Made by a program: the position numbers and the translations under genes. Below are positions 1 through 11,913 of a DNA stretch of 64,000 bases, in pieces. Position 1 is the stretch's first letter; each line of letters starts with the position of its first letter. Below the pieces are notes generated by a model that made no database searches, had not been told where the DNA came from, and was given only the letters and a program-made list of their open reading frames with translations. The DNA comes from Leuctra nigra (lineage: Eukaryota; Arthropoda; Insecta; Plecoptera; Leuctridae), in contig OW203761.1 of the NCBI GenBank assembly GCA_934045905.1, forward strand, positions 29,686,964-29,750,963, in the 5' to 3' direction.

Positions 1-1256
1 TGATTCTATTAACATAAAGAGACTTGGCTGCCTTTTTTACACGGAGTGTTTTTTCTGGGATAAAAATATACTTGGCGCATCGTGTAGGTATATAAACAGT
101 AAAGAATATGCCGAAAATCAAATGCACCTAATTATATAGTATACCTATAATGCCCTTAAAAACGATGCGCCAAGTATATTTTTATTTTTAAAATGAAGTT
201 TTGACTTGGCCCATTTTTTGATATCACTACTTTTCAGTGCTGAATTTTTAGATTTCTTCTATTTTTTTGTAGTTGAAGAGACTTGGCTGGTATTTTTACA
301 CGGAGTGTTTTTTATGGGGATATCAATAGTTTTTTTAGTTTATTTACACAACTTTTAACACATATCGGAGCAACAATGACTAATTCCTTTAAAAAAATAG
401 GCCAGTTTCGAATTGGTTACTACGAAAAAATGTGTTTGGTGCTAAATATAAGCTTATTTTGATATTCCATGAAGAATTGCGAAAGTATTGTTCCGATAGG
501 TCCAACCGTTTTCGAGATATGGCATCACTTCCGGTTTTCATAATGGCGGCTGAAATTACAGCCACCTAGAATTTATTTCTATAAATGTTATGTATCATTA
601 TAAGCCTTCTGAATTTGTAGTTATTGTAGTAAGAGGTGATTCAAGTCTGATTCTTCATTTTTATGACGTCATTTCCGGTTTCGGTAATAGTAAATGTATA
701 TTTTGACTATTGATATTCCATAAAGATGACCGTCTGAATCATATGGCGATAGTTTTATTCCGATCGGTGTAGTCGTTTTCGAGATATGACGTCACTTCCG
801 GTTTCAAAATAGCGCCTTCCGGTTGGTTTTATAAAAAGGCACCTCAGACGCCAAAAGTGCACATGTGGTAAAAATTTCAAGTCGATCGGTTAAGCCGTTT
901 AGGCTGTGGCGGTGACAGCGGTGTTTCGTGATATCATCATCATCATCAGATGGAGATAGGTTTTAAAAGGGGTGTAATTTCACTGTTTTCACGTCCCTCT
1001 AGCCCACAAATGGCATTACCTATTGTTCCCAAATTTAGTATATGTTGTCAGGTGGGCCATAGCTCGAAATTAAGTTATTTCGCAACAATGTGAGATTTTT
1101 CAATTTTGAGATCCAGTAGGCCGAAAATGCCATGTTGTTGCTTACAGTAAAAGTAGTTGGTCTGCTCCTCAGTTTATATAGGCATTTACGGTATGTTGAG
1201 TGAGTGTGAGTGTACAGTACGACTTGGCTGGGTAGAGCGACCGCTCCACTTGATCT
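1..1256 (-). mobile_element. R1 repeat copy A (non-autonomous, fold-back type), cut by window start
   Basis: On the minus strand this matches copy B (36450-38808) in the same order: a near-palindromic head GTGGAGCGGTCGCTCTACC next to CCAGCCAAGTC (about 1220-1250), a block once containing a short open frame (1035-1271) that has no recognisable domain, diverged units of ACTTCCGGTTT preceded by GACGTCA (about 526-540, 663-680, 787-805), then fold-back arms. The arms are visible as GACTTGGCTG..ACACGGAGTGTTTTTT at 23-54 and 281-312 and as the inverted pair around 72-86 and 161-176 (GATGCGCCAAGTATAT). The left end may lie outside the window. No transposase is seen, so it is presumably mobilised in trans. 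Seen directly: the shared segments and inverted arms. Inferred: that it is a transposon rather than another kind of dispersed repeat. Confidence 0.75.
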
Positions 1257-1686
1257 AATTGTTTGTCTCATTACAGTGATTAGAACAACGCCTAAAATCA
1301 GAGTCTATATATATAGTGAAAACGGTAGCAAATAATATTTAAAATGTTGATCTGTAACTACTAATTTAATTTGCAGTTGTGTAATAATTTAAGAACATTA
1401 TAAGAAAGATTGCAATGTTCATTTTCTTTATTTATATAAAAATTTGGTTTTTGTAGTCCACATCATGAAGTACGTAATCATCTTTGTAGAGTTCATGTGA
1501 TCAGATAGAAACAGTCTACACAATAATTGCTCAAAAACTAAAAGTTTCAATGACTATACAGCGATGACAACTGCGATGTAGATAGCAATGACCGTTATAA
1601 CCTCAGACACTTGTACATAAACTCTAATCTCGAATGTCGTGAAATTATGCTCGTCACCCACTACGAAGTTTATAGTTGATAATGCG
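1257..1686. other. AT-rich unique non-coding DNA
   Basis: Between R1 copy A and the poly-C run I see no open frame with protein-like composition, no RNA gene and no clear repeat. It is AT-rich with ordinary low-complexity T runs. Confidence 0.5.
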
Positions 1687-1703
1687 CCCCCCCCCCCCCC
1701 CCC
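1687..1703. repeat. Poly-C run (17 nt)
   Basis: An uninterrupted homopolymer of C. Similar C or G runs recur at 7163-7185, 8973-8986, 19602-19614 and 31638-31652, an unusually high number for an AT-rich window. Such runs are prone to sequencing and assembly length errors. Confidence 0.9.
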
Positions 1704-1832
1704 ACGACCGAGGTGTTCCTGCCAGCGCTAAACGTCCGTGTTAATCACCCTAAGTCCCACATAATGCCGATGAAACATCAGCGGGGTTTGATTGGATTTG
1801 TGACGTCACTCACGACGTGGAAGTTGTAATAA

Positions 1833-1833
<1 letters not shown>

Positions 1834-1880
<47 letters not shown>

Positions 1881-1890
1881 TGACGTCGCA
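1834..1890. repeat. GACGCC hexanucleotide array
   Basis: About eight near-perfect GACGCC units, ending in diverged GACGCTGACGTC. The frames crossing it are open on both strands (TPTPTP on plus, ASASAS on minus) only because a 6-bp repeat contains no stop codon, so this is not evidence of coding. Related arrays occur near 15914-15998, 32404-32455 and 57885-57922. Confidence 0.85.
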
Positions 1891-2181
1891 GGGCGCGAAC
1901 TTGGATCAGGGTGTTGACAATCGACGTGCACTTCAGCTTGGAGGTGGAATAATACACGTGCTGGAACACTACAAGATGGAGTCCCTGGACCCTCCCTCCC
2001 CCACACGTTACTTCAGATTGAGTCCATCACTGAACTTAAAAAAAAATATGTTAGTTAGGTTATTCCCATGGATTTTTAATATTCTTTAGTCCAAATACAC
2101 AGATTTTTAACATAGATAAATCGTCTTAAGCCTTGTTTGTGATCATTTCTCCTCATCCTCAAGTTGGCATCTCCCCCAACA

Positions 2182-2505
2182 TGGCACCTCCACTACCTGG
2201 CACCTCCACCCCCGTTTATCACTTTACCTAGCACTTCCACCTCCGTGACTTCTCCACAACCTGGCACCTCCACAACCTGGCACCTCCACCTCCGTGACTT
2301 CTACACAACCTAGCACCTCCCCTCCGTGACTTCTCCACAACCTAGCACCTCGACAACCTGGCACCTCCACCACCTCGACTTCTCCAGGATCTGGCACCTC
2401 CACTACCTGGCACTTACACCTCCGTGATATCTCTTTACCTGGCACCTCCACCACCATGACTTCTCCACAACCTGGCACCTCCACCACGAGGCACCTCCAC
2501 TAAAG
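2182..2505. repeat. Minisatellite built on a GGCACCTCCAC motif
   Basis: Tandem, imperfect units of roughly 30-35 bp of the form TGGCACCTCCACCTCCGTGA followed by CTTCTCCACAACC. Individual units lose or duplicate the CACCTCCAC half. The minus-strand frame (2224-2487) stays open and reads VEVPG-type repeats, an effect of the repeat and not a recognisable protein. The core GGCACCTCCAC also occurs singly elsewhere (5957-5990, 16796-16806). Confidence 0.85.
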
Positions 2506-5500
2506 TATTACTCCTCGATGTTCAGACAAGTCAACGTGTTGACAAGTGGTCCAGCTCACAGCATCTCCATCTTGTTAGCTTCACATCGATGCGCTCACTT
2601 CCAATCTCACCCCGCTGCATGCGATTACAAAAATGCAGCTCTGTTTTATTGTTTGTCTTTTGAGATTTTTATCATTTCACATTCTAAGTTCATGAGAACT
2701 GCATCGCTGATTGCCTCCTAAACCTAACTGATTTACATCTGCCTTTTTATACGTCTTTCAAGACGTATTGGACATTGGTTCTTTAGAAGTGTATTTATAT
2801 TCATTCGATATTCTTTTGCTACAGGACTATAAGATAAACATCTTTCTTTTCCTTTTCTTTGGTATGTACGTTTCGCATGCAATCCATTTTCTTCACCGAA
2901 TTCCTCTCTTTCCTTCTCAATAGACATAAAAAAATCTCATTTTGTTAGCCCATTAGGATACACGTGAAATGTCTGACTGGCTGCTATACATCACTCAAAG
3001 GTCTTGGTATCGTTGCTTGGCTGTCGCAGATTCCCACTCAACAGGGCGAAACAATGGAGGAGAGGAGCTGGTTTTGGACCTGGTTTACCTGTCAATGTGA
3101 GCCAAACTGGTAATTCGAGCACTGACTGGATTTCACAGGGACATTGAGACGGAATGTGACTGTTCGACACTAGAGGTAAGAGAACGTTTAGCTACATGAG
3201 GACTAAGTAATAAAAAAGTATTTGTTGATGTAAGGAATTTGAAAAAGTGTATATGAAAAAATGTGTAGTTAATTAGACCTATTGAAGCTCACATGGCTAC
3301 CTGTCTCACTGTTTTTTAGGATTTGGATGCCCATTTCGGGATTTGTTTATCATTATTAATTAGCAAAAAGCATGCAGAATTCATCATGACGAAGCTTTCT
3401 CAATTAGCAATGTTATTTTAATTAGTTAGGGCTCATTACATTACATTCAAAAATATGAACAATAATAAAAGTTGTTTTTACAGTCGTACAGTGAACTTTA
3501 CTTCACCGTTACTAAGGCAACATCACGGACTTTTACATTAATCACACAAGTGCTTCAGACGTCAATTTGATGTTGATAATAATTTCAATTAAAAAGATAA
3601 CATCTAACCACAAGTTTACATCTAAGATAATATCTGTTCCTCAGAGGTAGAAGGCCATATATCCATTTCAACGATTCTTGAGATGAGCTCAAAAACTAGA
3701 AATTCTTAATTGTAATATTGACACCAGTCATTTTGTCAGAGTTTAGTGTTTTGACAGATAATTCTATTTGTGGACTTTAGTCAAATTGCAATTGATAAAG
3801 CTTGAATACATTATTCCAAAAGTGCACAACGCAATCTCGAGACATGGTTATCAAGCCTTCTACCTCTGAAGTACAGATATTATGTAATCAAACTCTTTAT
3901 TCAAGGGCATTGATAAATTCAACCCCTACTATGAAGTTACAACGTTGTTGTAACACGGGCTCTTTTACTACACATTTGATACAAACTAATTGCCTTTCGT
4001 ATTTTTAATTTATACTTTGGCGTAAGTCAAGTGAAGCTAGACAAAACTTGAGTAGGAGTAACTGAAGTCGGTATCAATTAGACACGATTGCCTTCATTAG
4101 ATCGACATAAACAAGATAATGAAGTGCAGTAAACACGGCGTGTGGAAGTGAAAAAGAACGCACTCGCCGCGAGCAGAGCAGTAAAAAGCGGCGTGCAACA
4201 TTTGCTCTGCGACGCGAGATGTCAACGTGACGGGAGGAAACAAATCGCCTCGTATTTCACAATCCCGCCATGATTCGCAGCCGGATTGATAGATGGCGCG
4301 CACGCCGCTGCCTCCTTCATTCTGACACTCCGCCAGGGAGAACAATGAATTAAAATTGGAATATTGAAATATTTGCGAAATCGAATTATCTCTATTTTAT
4401 TTGAGAACCTTCCAAAGAACTCGGGCATAAATCGTCATTCTTTTTGTGCTGCCATTCGAAGTTTCAAACTTAAATCAATACTTCGTGCAAACTTGATGTT
4501 TTTGATGTCTTAAAGGTACACAAATCAAGTAAATTGTTATTAGGAAAGAGATACGGACGTTTTGATTATACACTTTTGCACTTTAGGCTCCAGATATTAC
4601 ATTATTTTTTGTTTGTAATAATATATCATCTTTAAGTAAAATTTTCGCTATATCATATTGAACTAATTTAATGTGTGGCTTACTCTAGCCAAAATAACTA
4701 TTTTAAGACTTTGTTTCCAGCAACACAAAAACATGAAAAAATGAAAGATTAAAGGTACCCAAGTCCTTATATATTTTTTAATAACACAAGAAAACATAGT
4801 AAACATTTTCACAAACATCAGTATTGCAATAAATTATATTGTATATAATTATTTTATTAGTTAATGGATATGCCGTTTAGTAACTTGGCAACATAGTTAA
4901 TTGATTTATAAAATGATAAGCGTAATATTTAACTTTGGAATCATCATATTCCCATTAAATAAATGTAATGGGAAAGAATTATACGCTAACGTAGGTAAGT
5001 GGAAAATTGTTAGACAGTTACTAGCATGCAATTGTTTTCCTACACTGGAATATCCTGAATGATTTGAACTCGCATCACTTTCCCTCATATTTATGTTTCT
5101 ACACATCGCTTTAATCAAATCCATTCTCCCAAAAGAAAATACTATAATAAACATGATTGCAGGAAAGGGAGGCAATTCGGTGTATCAAAATAATCCTTTA
5201 ATAGGTTCACAATTCCAATGTATTAATCTCGGAATTAACCACTAGTTCTGGTGTTATTGCTCTGATCGCGATCACGTGGTCTATATGCAAGGGGGTGGGG
5301 GTAATGAATGCATCCGCCTGCCTGGGCACTTGTAGTGAATCAAACTGAAATGCAACTGCAATTAATACACGCGAGAGGCATATTTCCCTGATTAGCACGT
5401 GGCTCGGTGAGCCGGCGTGGTCGGTAGGCTCTCAAGTGATGCCAACGTCACAACAGAGTGTGCGTTTTAGTCGGATCATTGCATTCGTTTTGACTTTGTG

Positions 5501-7162
5501 AGTGACAATCAGAATGAAAATAAAATGGTGAAGTCAAAATTCGAGTAGAATATTACCAATAATATTCTCGAAAAAAGTGAGAAGAGAGTGAGAAATAATA
5601 GTGAGAAAATCTGTATCAGAAATAGTTCCTAACCCTTCTGGATTCCTATTGGTTGATAACAATTTTCTCACTGTAATTTTTTCTCAAACTCACCGTCACT
5701 AGGTTCCATATTTTGAATTAATCAGAATTTTATTGCTTTAAAGAAGAGGTGTAAATTAAAATTTTCTGATTCGACGTAATATGTTTTTATATTGACATAA
5801 TTTTACTGACAAGGCATGTGAATTGTTTGGGCACGAAATTGAACATTATGTTATTTGAACCTTAAATAACTTAAATGCATACAACTAATTAGATTAAAAC
5901 ATAAACATAATTAAATGTAGCGTAGGTAGAGAATGTGGGGATATCCATGAAACGGCACCTCCATTAGTATATCGCGACCTGGCACCTCCACCAAAACTAA
6001 TAGTACGCGAAGTACATCCTCAACAGTTTACAAATAAACCTAAAATTTAGGTTAAAGCCTAAAACGTAATTTAAGTTCATGTATTTTTTAACTCAGGATC
6101 CAAAATAATGGTAGCGGGGAGTGGGGTTCGTCTATACCATTATCTAAAGTCTAAAACATGATAACTGGAAACATTGTTAGAAAAGAGAAGCAAACAAACT
6201 CACGTGCTTCCTGTTCCAAAAGTAATTTCAGGGATGAGTTTTTATTGCATAAAGAAACGTCCACCTATCGAAGAATAAATTGATTTTTCCCATGAATTGA
6301 TTCCGGGGTGAAATTGAAACATGTTCAACATTGTAAAGCCGATTGTAATACCTTCAATCCCGACACTGATTACAAAACTCTGTAGTGTTTCAGTTTGATT
6401 TGCAATGCGCCGCGGTTTTTGCGGCAATAAACACGACGCCGTTCGATTTATCTGGAAACTCAGCCCAGCGTATTACGCGACGCAGAAACAGGTGGAACGC
6501 GGTCGATTTAACAATAAAACTCGAAACGATGGTCAATTGACTCGCAATTCGCCCGCCAAACCGCGCCACCGAGGGTCGAACTTGCGAGTTTGTTGATGAT
6601 TTCTGAAGAGTAATTCATTGGAATTGATTCGCATTGATTACAAGTGTTAAGCTTCAAAGTGGTGGGACAATAATTTTTTAAATACAAAATGAGGAGTTTT
6701 GTTTCATGTTCTCTGTTTGAAGAACTGGTAATTGGAATACGTTGTTATTGAAGCTGTGGTGGACCTACAATTTCAGTGAATTTGATTAAATTACAATCAC
6801 TTTTTCACTTTGATGGAGATCAATGAATAGAGGGCGAAAATTAGGAAATAAATTGCAGGCTAGTTCTAACCTGAATTAGCTCTTCAATGAATTTGCTTGT
6901 AAATAAAAGAATAAACCCTCCCTACCGAAAATCGTAAAAAATTAACTTTTAAATTTAAATTCATGGATCTACTAAAATGTGTGATATTTCACTTATACAA
7001 TTAGATGCACATACAAATTTATTTTACGTAAATTGAAACCATTAAGATTGAAAATTACCAAAATATTTTGAGTTTTTTTAAAGGAAATGCTAAGAAATTT
7101 GCAACAGATGCAAAATTAGCGTACATCCTCTACATTCTAATTATCCTCGGCCATCATGACTG
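2506..7162. other. Unique non-coding stretch
   Basis: No ORF with a recognisable domain, no RNA gene and no transposon ends were found. Things inside it: a moderately GC-rich block at about 4100-4340; TGATCGCGATCA, a perfect 12-bp palindrome at 5263-5274; two single copies of the GGCACCTCCA motif at about 5955-5992; and a GC-rich block at about 6400-6590. The open frames here are short and have no protein-like composition. Confidence 0.5.
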
Positions 7163-7185
7163 CCCCCCCCCCCCCCCCCCCCCCC
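7163..7185. repeat. Poly-C run (23 nt)
   Basis: The longest C homopolymer in the window, followed directly by CACGTG. Read length here is likely unreliable. Confidence 0.9.
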
Positions 7186-7383
7186 ACGTGTTTTGACATC
7201 TGAAAGAGCCGTCTCGAGCACGGCTGAGTGACGTCACATCACAGTTGATACCTCTGCATGACGGTATCGATCAGTCTCGATGCTGTCAACCAAGACTTCT
7301 CCTCTCGTCTCACTTCTAATCCCTCGCCGCGTCCAAGTGTGTCGCCCGGAGGTCGAACCGGGGCAGCTCGACGCGTTGCTAAG

Positions 7384-7404
7384 CAGCTAATTGATTATTA
7401 GCTG
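7384..7404. promoter_or_regulatory. Inverted TAAT/ATTA pair, candidate homeodomain dimer site
   Basis: CAGCTAAT and ATTAGCTG form a perfect 8-bp inverted repeat separated by TGATT. TAAT cores facing each other at 2-5 bp are classic homeodomain dimer spacing. It lies about 175 bp downstream of a CRE (TGACGTCA) at about 7229, inside a moderately GC-rich block. Binding is inferred only. Confidence 0.25.
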
Positions 7405-9893
7405 ACACCTTGCTTGTGCAGCTCGACGAGACCAATCATCGACAACAAGATCACAAGGAGCAACAGAGACGGAGACAAAAATCAGGGGTTATTCGGAAAG
7501 ATTGTGTCGTCTCCATTCTACTCTTTCGGCAGCTATCTCTTTCTTTTGCTTTTCTGATCACTGTTATACGCAGACATTTTGTTACGCTTTCGTTATTGAT
7601 CACTATCAAGTGGTTAAAAGAGAAATTATGCTAAACATTTTAATTATATTATTAATTTTTATTTTTAAAATCTTAAACAAATCTTTATTTAAAAAAATAC
7701 AAATTTACGACTTGCCGTAACACCGCTAAACCAATAGACTGTCATCTCTCTTATTTTATTTCATGGATGCAATAATTTTACGTACTGGCGTGTTGACGTA
7801 CAAAAAGCTCATATTACACAGAAATTAATTTCAGGTCTAAATATTTGAAACAATCTCTTTACGTGACAAACCGTAATAGAACTTTTGACAGATATTATGC
7901 AGTTACGTAAACATTGTGTTGGTTAACTCAACAAGAACAATTTACCATGATTACCTTGTCAAATGAAACGTCATACATTTCCTCTCCGTGGTTTGTAGAT
8001 TTGAATCCAGGCGCAGCATCCCCATCTCTAATCACACCCACAGTCTCATGTGATTAAACCATCTAATCAGCTTCCAGCGTGTTATCACTAGCTGTAAGTG
8101 TAGGTGTTTCGAAAGAGTATGTTTGCGGTTGGGTCCCATAGTTCAATGTGAAAAATGCACTCTGGGGTGATGAATAATGCAAGAGAGTTTGTGTGGTGGG
8201 TTTTCCCTCCCCCTCCAACCCCCAATCCCTCCCTTCTCCTTCTCACTCACTTGTTCCCCCCCATGTTCGTAGACTGACTGAATCAACACTCAATTTGAGG
8301 ACATCACATTGCGACAGAGGCTAACATTTCTATTCAGACCCCACAGTGTAAACAAAACTGACGCACATCATCGAGTCAAATCTTGATACAGCTTTCTTTT
8401 AAACGTAATCATTCATGGAAGACAGATTGAATTGTCTTTAAAAAAATACGTTACTAAAAGAGTGTATTAAATATATTTTGGGGAAAGTTGTCGATCATTA
8501 TTTCAAGGAAAATGAGTATTATTTTTTAAAGTAAAATATTGTGAATGACTCAAAAACTTTAAACATTTTTATAACAAATAATCTTCCGAAAAATAAAATT
8601 CATACTATGCCAAGGGTTATATTGAAAGTTCATTATCATCGAATGCTTTTCATATTAATTGAAGATATATCAGTATGCTGTTTTCACTGATGAATAATGC
8701 CAATGAAAATATTTTCGCAACTAAAACACTAATACAATGTGATACTATTAAAGAAGTGAAGTTTCTGTGAGAGGGCACGTATGTGGTACACATACATCGC
8801 ACCCTTACTTTGCCTTACTCTGTATGATTTTAGTATAATACGAATTTAAATTTTTTCTTTCAGCTCATTATCGAGAAATCAAGCTGTCATAAAACCAAGC
8901 GCTCTTTTTATTTTCACTTTGTTATCATTATTCGAGTTCCTATAAATAGTGTGCGTACATGATGGGTGTCGAGGGGGGGGGGGGGGTATCGTACATCTCC
9001 CCCCGCTCTGGATGCTGTCAGGCTCATGCACCACTGGTTAAGGTGATCCGCCGTCTGTCCTTGACAACGAAAAGCATTTTTGGATAACAAACAATTTTTC
9101 GGCGGTTTTTTTGAAGCTGCCACTGACATTCTTCTTATTCAGTCTGACTGAAATATACATACTAGGACACAAGCGAGAAAATATTATTAAAAAAAACGAG
9201 AGAAAAATTATTATTACTAACGTGATTATGAAGGGTTGAGACGTGAGCTAACTGTTCACCTTGTGATATTTCTGCATCCCGCATGAAGTGAGGGGCTGTG
9301 TTGGTGAGCAGTCATTATTTCCATGAAGTCTCGGCAAATGTGAAATCTGTACGATGAGCGAATATGATAACAGCTCGTTTTTTTTGTGCGCGAGTATTTT
9401 GGACTTGACAGTTGGGGAGTATCTTCTAAGCGCGAAATGCGCGTGGGTTTTTCCCAGCAGGCAATGCGAATTAAAAACTTGCGTCTAGCTGCTTTTCAAT
9501 CACACATCAGAAATAATTGAGTTGCACAAAATACGCTGAAATCATTTAAAAAGCTTGATACTTCAACATTATTTCTGGTACATCGAAGATTTCTAGAAAT
9601 ATACACTAAACGTAATTCTGAAAGCAACATCTCTATTAGAAACCGACAAGTTTCGCAAAGTAACGCAGGTTTCTTCTCGTCAATTTATAACCAACACGAA
9701 AGATATCTTCTTCAACAAGGTATTGTAGATTATTGCTAATTTTGGTAAAGAAATTTGTAAGCATGAGTAATTTTTGACATTTTATTAAAACCTACAGTAT
9801 AACTCGAATAATAATGGGTATTGAAGTTAATTTTAAGACGATGTTAAAGTTAAATAACATATCTATATGCTACCATAGAAGATGTTACCTACA
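7405..9893. other. Unique non-coding stretch
   Basis: AT-rich DNA with short open frames that show no domain. It contains a pyrimidine-rich patch at about 8203-8262 and a 14-nt G run at 8973-8986. No gene, RNA or transposon end was recognised. Confidence 0.5.
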
Positions 9894-9904
9894 TGTTATT
9901 AAAG
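9894..9904. repeat. Target-site duplication, left copy
   Basis: TGTTATTAAAG, identical over 11 bp to 10307-10317. The two copies exactly flank the element 9905-10306, the signature of target-primed reverse transcription. Confidence 0.85.
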
Positions 9905-10306
9905 ATTGATTGATTGATTGATTATTGTGGTTTAACGGCGCGTCAACGACGAGGTTATATTGCGCACATTAATATTTGCATTTTTGCATTTAACTTTGTT
10001 GATATAAGTGGAGGACATGGGGAGGGGTCGACCTAACTGGCCCGATCCGGGGGAGTCCAGCACTGGTGGGAAGGCCAGGCCGGAATGGGGACGGACCGGT
10101 GGGGAGGGAGAGGCTTCGGGCCGGTAGGACTCGATTTCAGGGGGATCACCATCTCGAGGGGGGAGGCCGGCCCGAGGGGACCGCAAATTCAAGGGAGGGT
10201 ATGGGACTAGGCCGACCCTGGACTGCACTTGGTTGGGACCAACTCGCTATGCGAGCCGGTCCCTTAAGCCCCACCACCGCGTCAAGGTGGCAGTCCATTG
10301 GTGAGG
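9905..10306 (-). mobile_element. Retroposed SINE or deleted LINE copy with (AATC)n tail
   Basis: A 402-bp GC-rich island in AT-rich DNA, flanked by a perfect 11-bp duplication. Read on the minus strand it ends in GCGCCGTTAAACCACAATAA and (AATC)n, a LINE-like 3' tail, and begins with a highly structured head. The head has an outer stem of 8 bp (10219-10226 with 10290-10297) enclosing one hairpin GGGACC/GGTCCC (10235-10240, 10258-10263) with an inner CTCGC/GCGAG stem, and a second hairpin CACC/GGTG (10275-10278, 10286-10289). The middle is C-rich; a minus-strand frame through it (9932-10228) ends in SLTRR-stop just before the tail, which may be the last codons of a parent LINE ORF. No tRNA A/B boxes were found, so the head is not an obvious tRNA derivative. 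Insertion by retroposition is well supported; the family is not identified. Confidence 0.8.
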
Positions 10307-10317
10307 TGTTATTAAAG
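10307..10317. repeat. Target-site duplication, right copy
   Basis: TGTTATTAAAG, identical to 9894-9904 on the other side of the retroposed element. Confidence 0.85.
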
Positions 10318-10796
10318 TGTAAAGTGCCATGTAAATTATAAAGCGTAATTTAGTATTATACTGCATAACACTTTCCTAATGATTTTCAGTATCTTCTGCA
10401 CACGTAACAGAGTGAGGGACATTGACAAACCATCTGACATTTCCTCACTTTTAATCACGAAATGTCAGAGAGCTGTTTTCGAACTAAAGCATATCGTCGC
10501 TAAAGCACATTCAAAGTTATCAACTAATGCAATGTCGTAATGAAAAGAGAATCAAACTATTTACTCAGCGAGATGTCTCCAGCATCAGTCTAATTAAAGC
10601 CGTCTTCTGCCCGCTGCTCACTCAGCGCTGTCATGCGAGGTGTCAAGAGCTGTCATCCAGCAGCTGATGACAGATTAGAGTGGACCAGTCGCGATGGCCA
10701 GGTGTGATCATCTCGGTCCATCGTGGAGGCTGGATATGTTGTTGTTAGAGAGCATGCGCGAGAACACTGACTGATAGAGAGGAAATGTATTTACTT
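10318..10796. other. Unique non-coding stretch
   Basis: No gene or repeat was recognised. The part at about 10590-10760 is less AT-rich and contains CAGCTG-type E-boxes (for example GCAGCTGATGA), so it could be regulatory, but nothing proves it. Confidence 0.4.
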
Positions 10797-11487
10797 GGAA
10801 AACGCTCAGTGTAACGCGTTGATGAGCGAGCATTGGTACGTGCAAATTCTCGAACCGGAATTCCGTACCAAACGAACAGAAAACATATACCTACACTATA
10901 TTGATTTTTTTTTTTTTTATTTTTTTTTTATTTAGAAAAGTACAAATTACATATTATTGTAAAAATATTTGAATATTTGAATATTTGTATAATATTTGAA
11001 TTGAAATATGATCCACTCAATCAACATAATCTGCTTTTCAATGAAACTTAAAAATGGCATCTAAACACTCTGGTACCTAAAGTAAACAGATTTAATTGAG
11101 TGGGAAAATATCCATTTCGTTTCGATGCTTTATTTCTGACAGCTATTAAAAATGTCAATAAATGCATACATTCTTTGATTCGGCTAAAAATGTGTAAAAT
11201 AAGAGACAATGTCGGTCTTAATGGCCATGCAAAATATGAGTTTGATCAGATTTATCTAAGACCATTTTAATTTTTTTTAACCTATCAGGAGATATTTATT
11301 TTACCAATGAAACAATGAACGGATTTCAAAAAAATTAGGGTCTGCAAACAGAAAAGGTGTTCTTTACATTTGCGCAAAATTTCAGATCGATCGGTGAAAC
11401 GGTGCGACCTGTACAGTATTGGTTAGTAGCAGAAAAAAATACAAAAAAGAGGTCCTTGCCAAAGAGCCAAAAGGAGTCGCTCGCTCA
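10797..11487. mobile_element. R2 repeat copy 1 (internally deleted)
   Basis: The left end (GGAAAACGCTCAGTGTAACG, then GTTGATGAGCGAGCA) matches copy 2 at 61415-61456. The right 480 bp (about 11005-11487) aligns along its length with about 62795-63325, sharing for example CTGACAGCTATTAAAAATGT, ATCAGGAGATA, GATCGATCGGTGAAACGGTG and GGAGTCGCTCGCTC. Copy 1 lacks about 1.2 kb present in copy 2, including the STPR-like ORF; in its place is a T-rich stretch (10905-10929) and short AATATTTG tandem units. Non-autonomous. Short end motifs GAGCGAGC (left) and GCTCGCTC (right) are inverted relative to each other. Confidence 0.75.
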
Positions 11488-11913
11488 ATATCTCAATTAT
11501 TTTTAATTGTCCCCGCTGTTCGGAAGATTTCTCGATGGAATTTTGTGTTTCTTAAGTTAGCTCTGATTACATAAGGTATAAACCACACAGAACGAAAGAT
11601 AACGAATCATTTTATATATAAATTTTTATAAATTTTTGTTTTTAAATGTACAATAAATTGTGAAACAACTAATTAAACGTGTGTTTCAATAAAAATTGTC
11701 TCTGATAACTATACAATTAAAATTAAATTAGATGTGATGCACTATGCACTATTAAAATGTCAAAGATTATTTAACTTAAATAATTAATTATTACCTAATT
11801 AAAAAGTGTCATAAAATTTAACATTTCGAAAATCGTAAACATAATACAAAAAAGTTTATAGAACTCATTGTTATTAAAGGTGGTAATTTAGTTAGTAAAT
11901 GAAACCGCAGCAA
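11488..11913. other. AT-rich DNA, possible 3' flank of the minus-strand exon
   Basis: Very AT-rich, with no open frame of note. If 11914-12178 is a terminal exon, this would hold its 3' UTR. I see no canonical AATAAA on the minus strand close to the stop, only a weak ATTAAA near 11503. Confidence 0.4.

Noticed and set aside
1778..2089. Open frames rich in TP, SA or R
   Set aside because: Produced by the GACGCC array, which is open in every frame.
2224..2487. VEVPG-repeat frame on the minus strand
   Set aside because: Follows the GGCACCTCCAC minisatellite; units are irregular and no start or splice context is seen.
9905..10306. Hammerhead or HDV-like self-cleaving ribozyme at the head of the retroposed element
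   Set aside because: No CTGANGA/GAA hammerhead core, and the order of stems does not match the nested double pseudoknot of HDV-like ribozymes.
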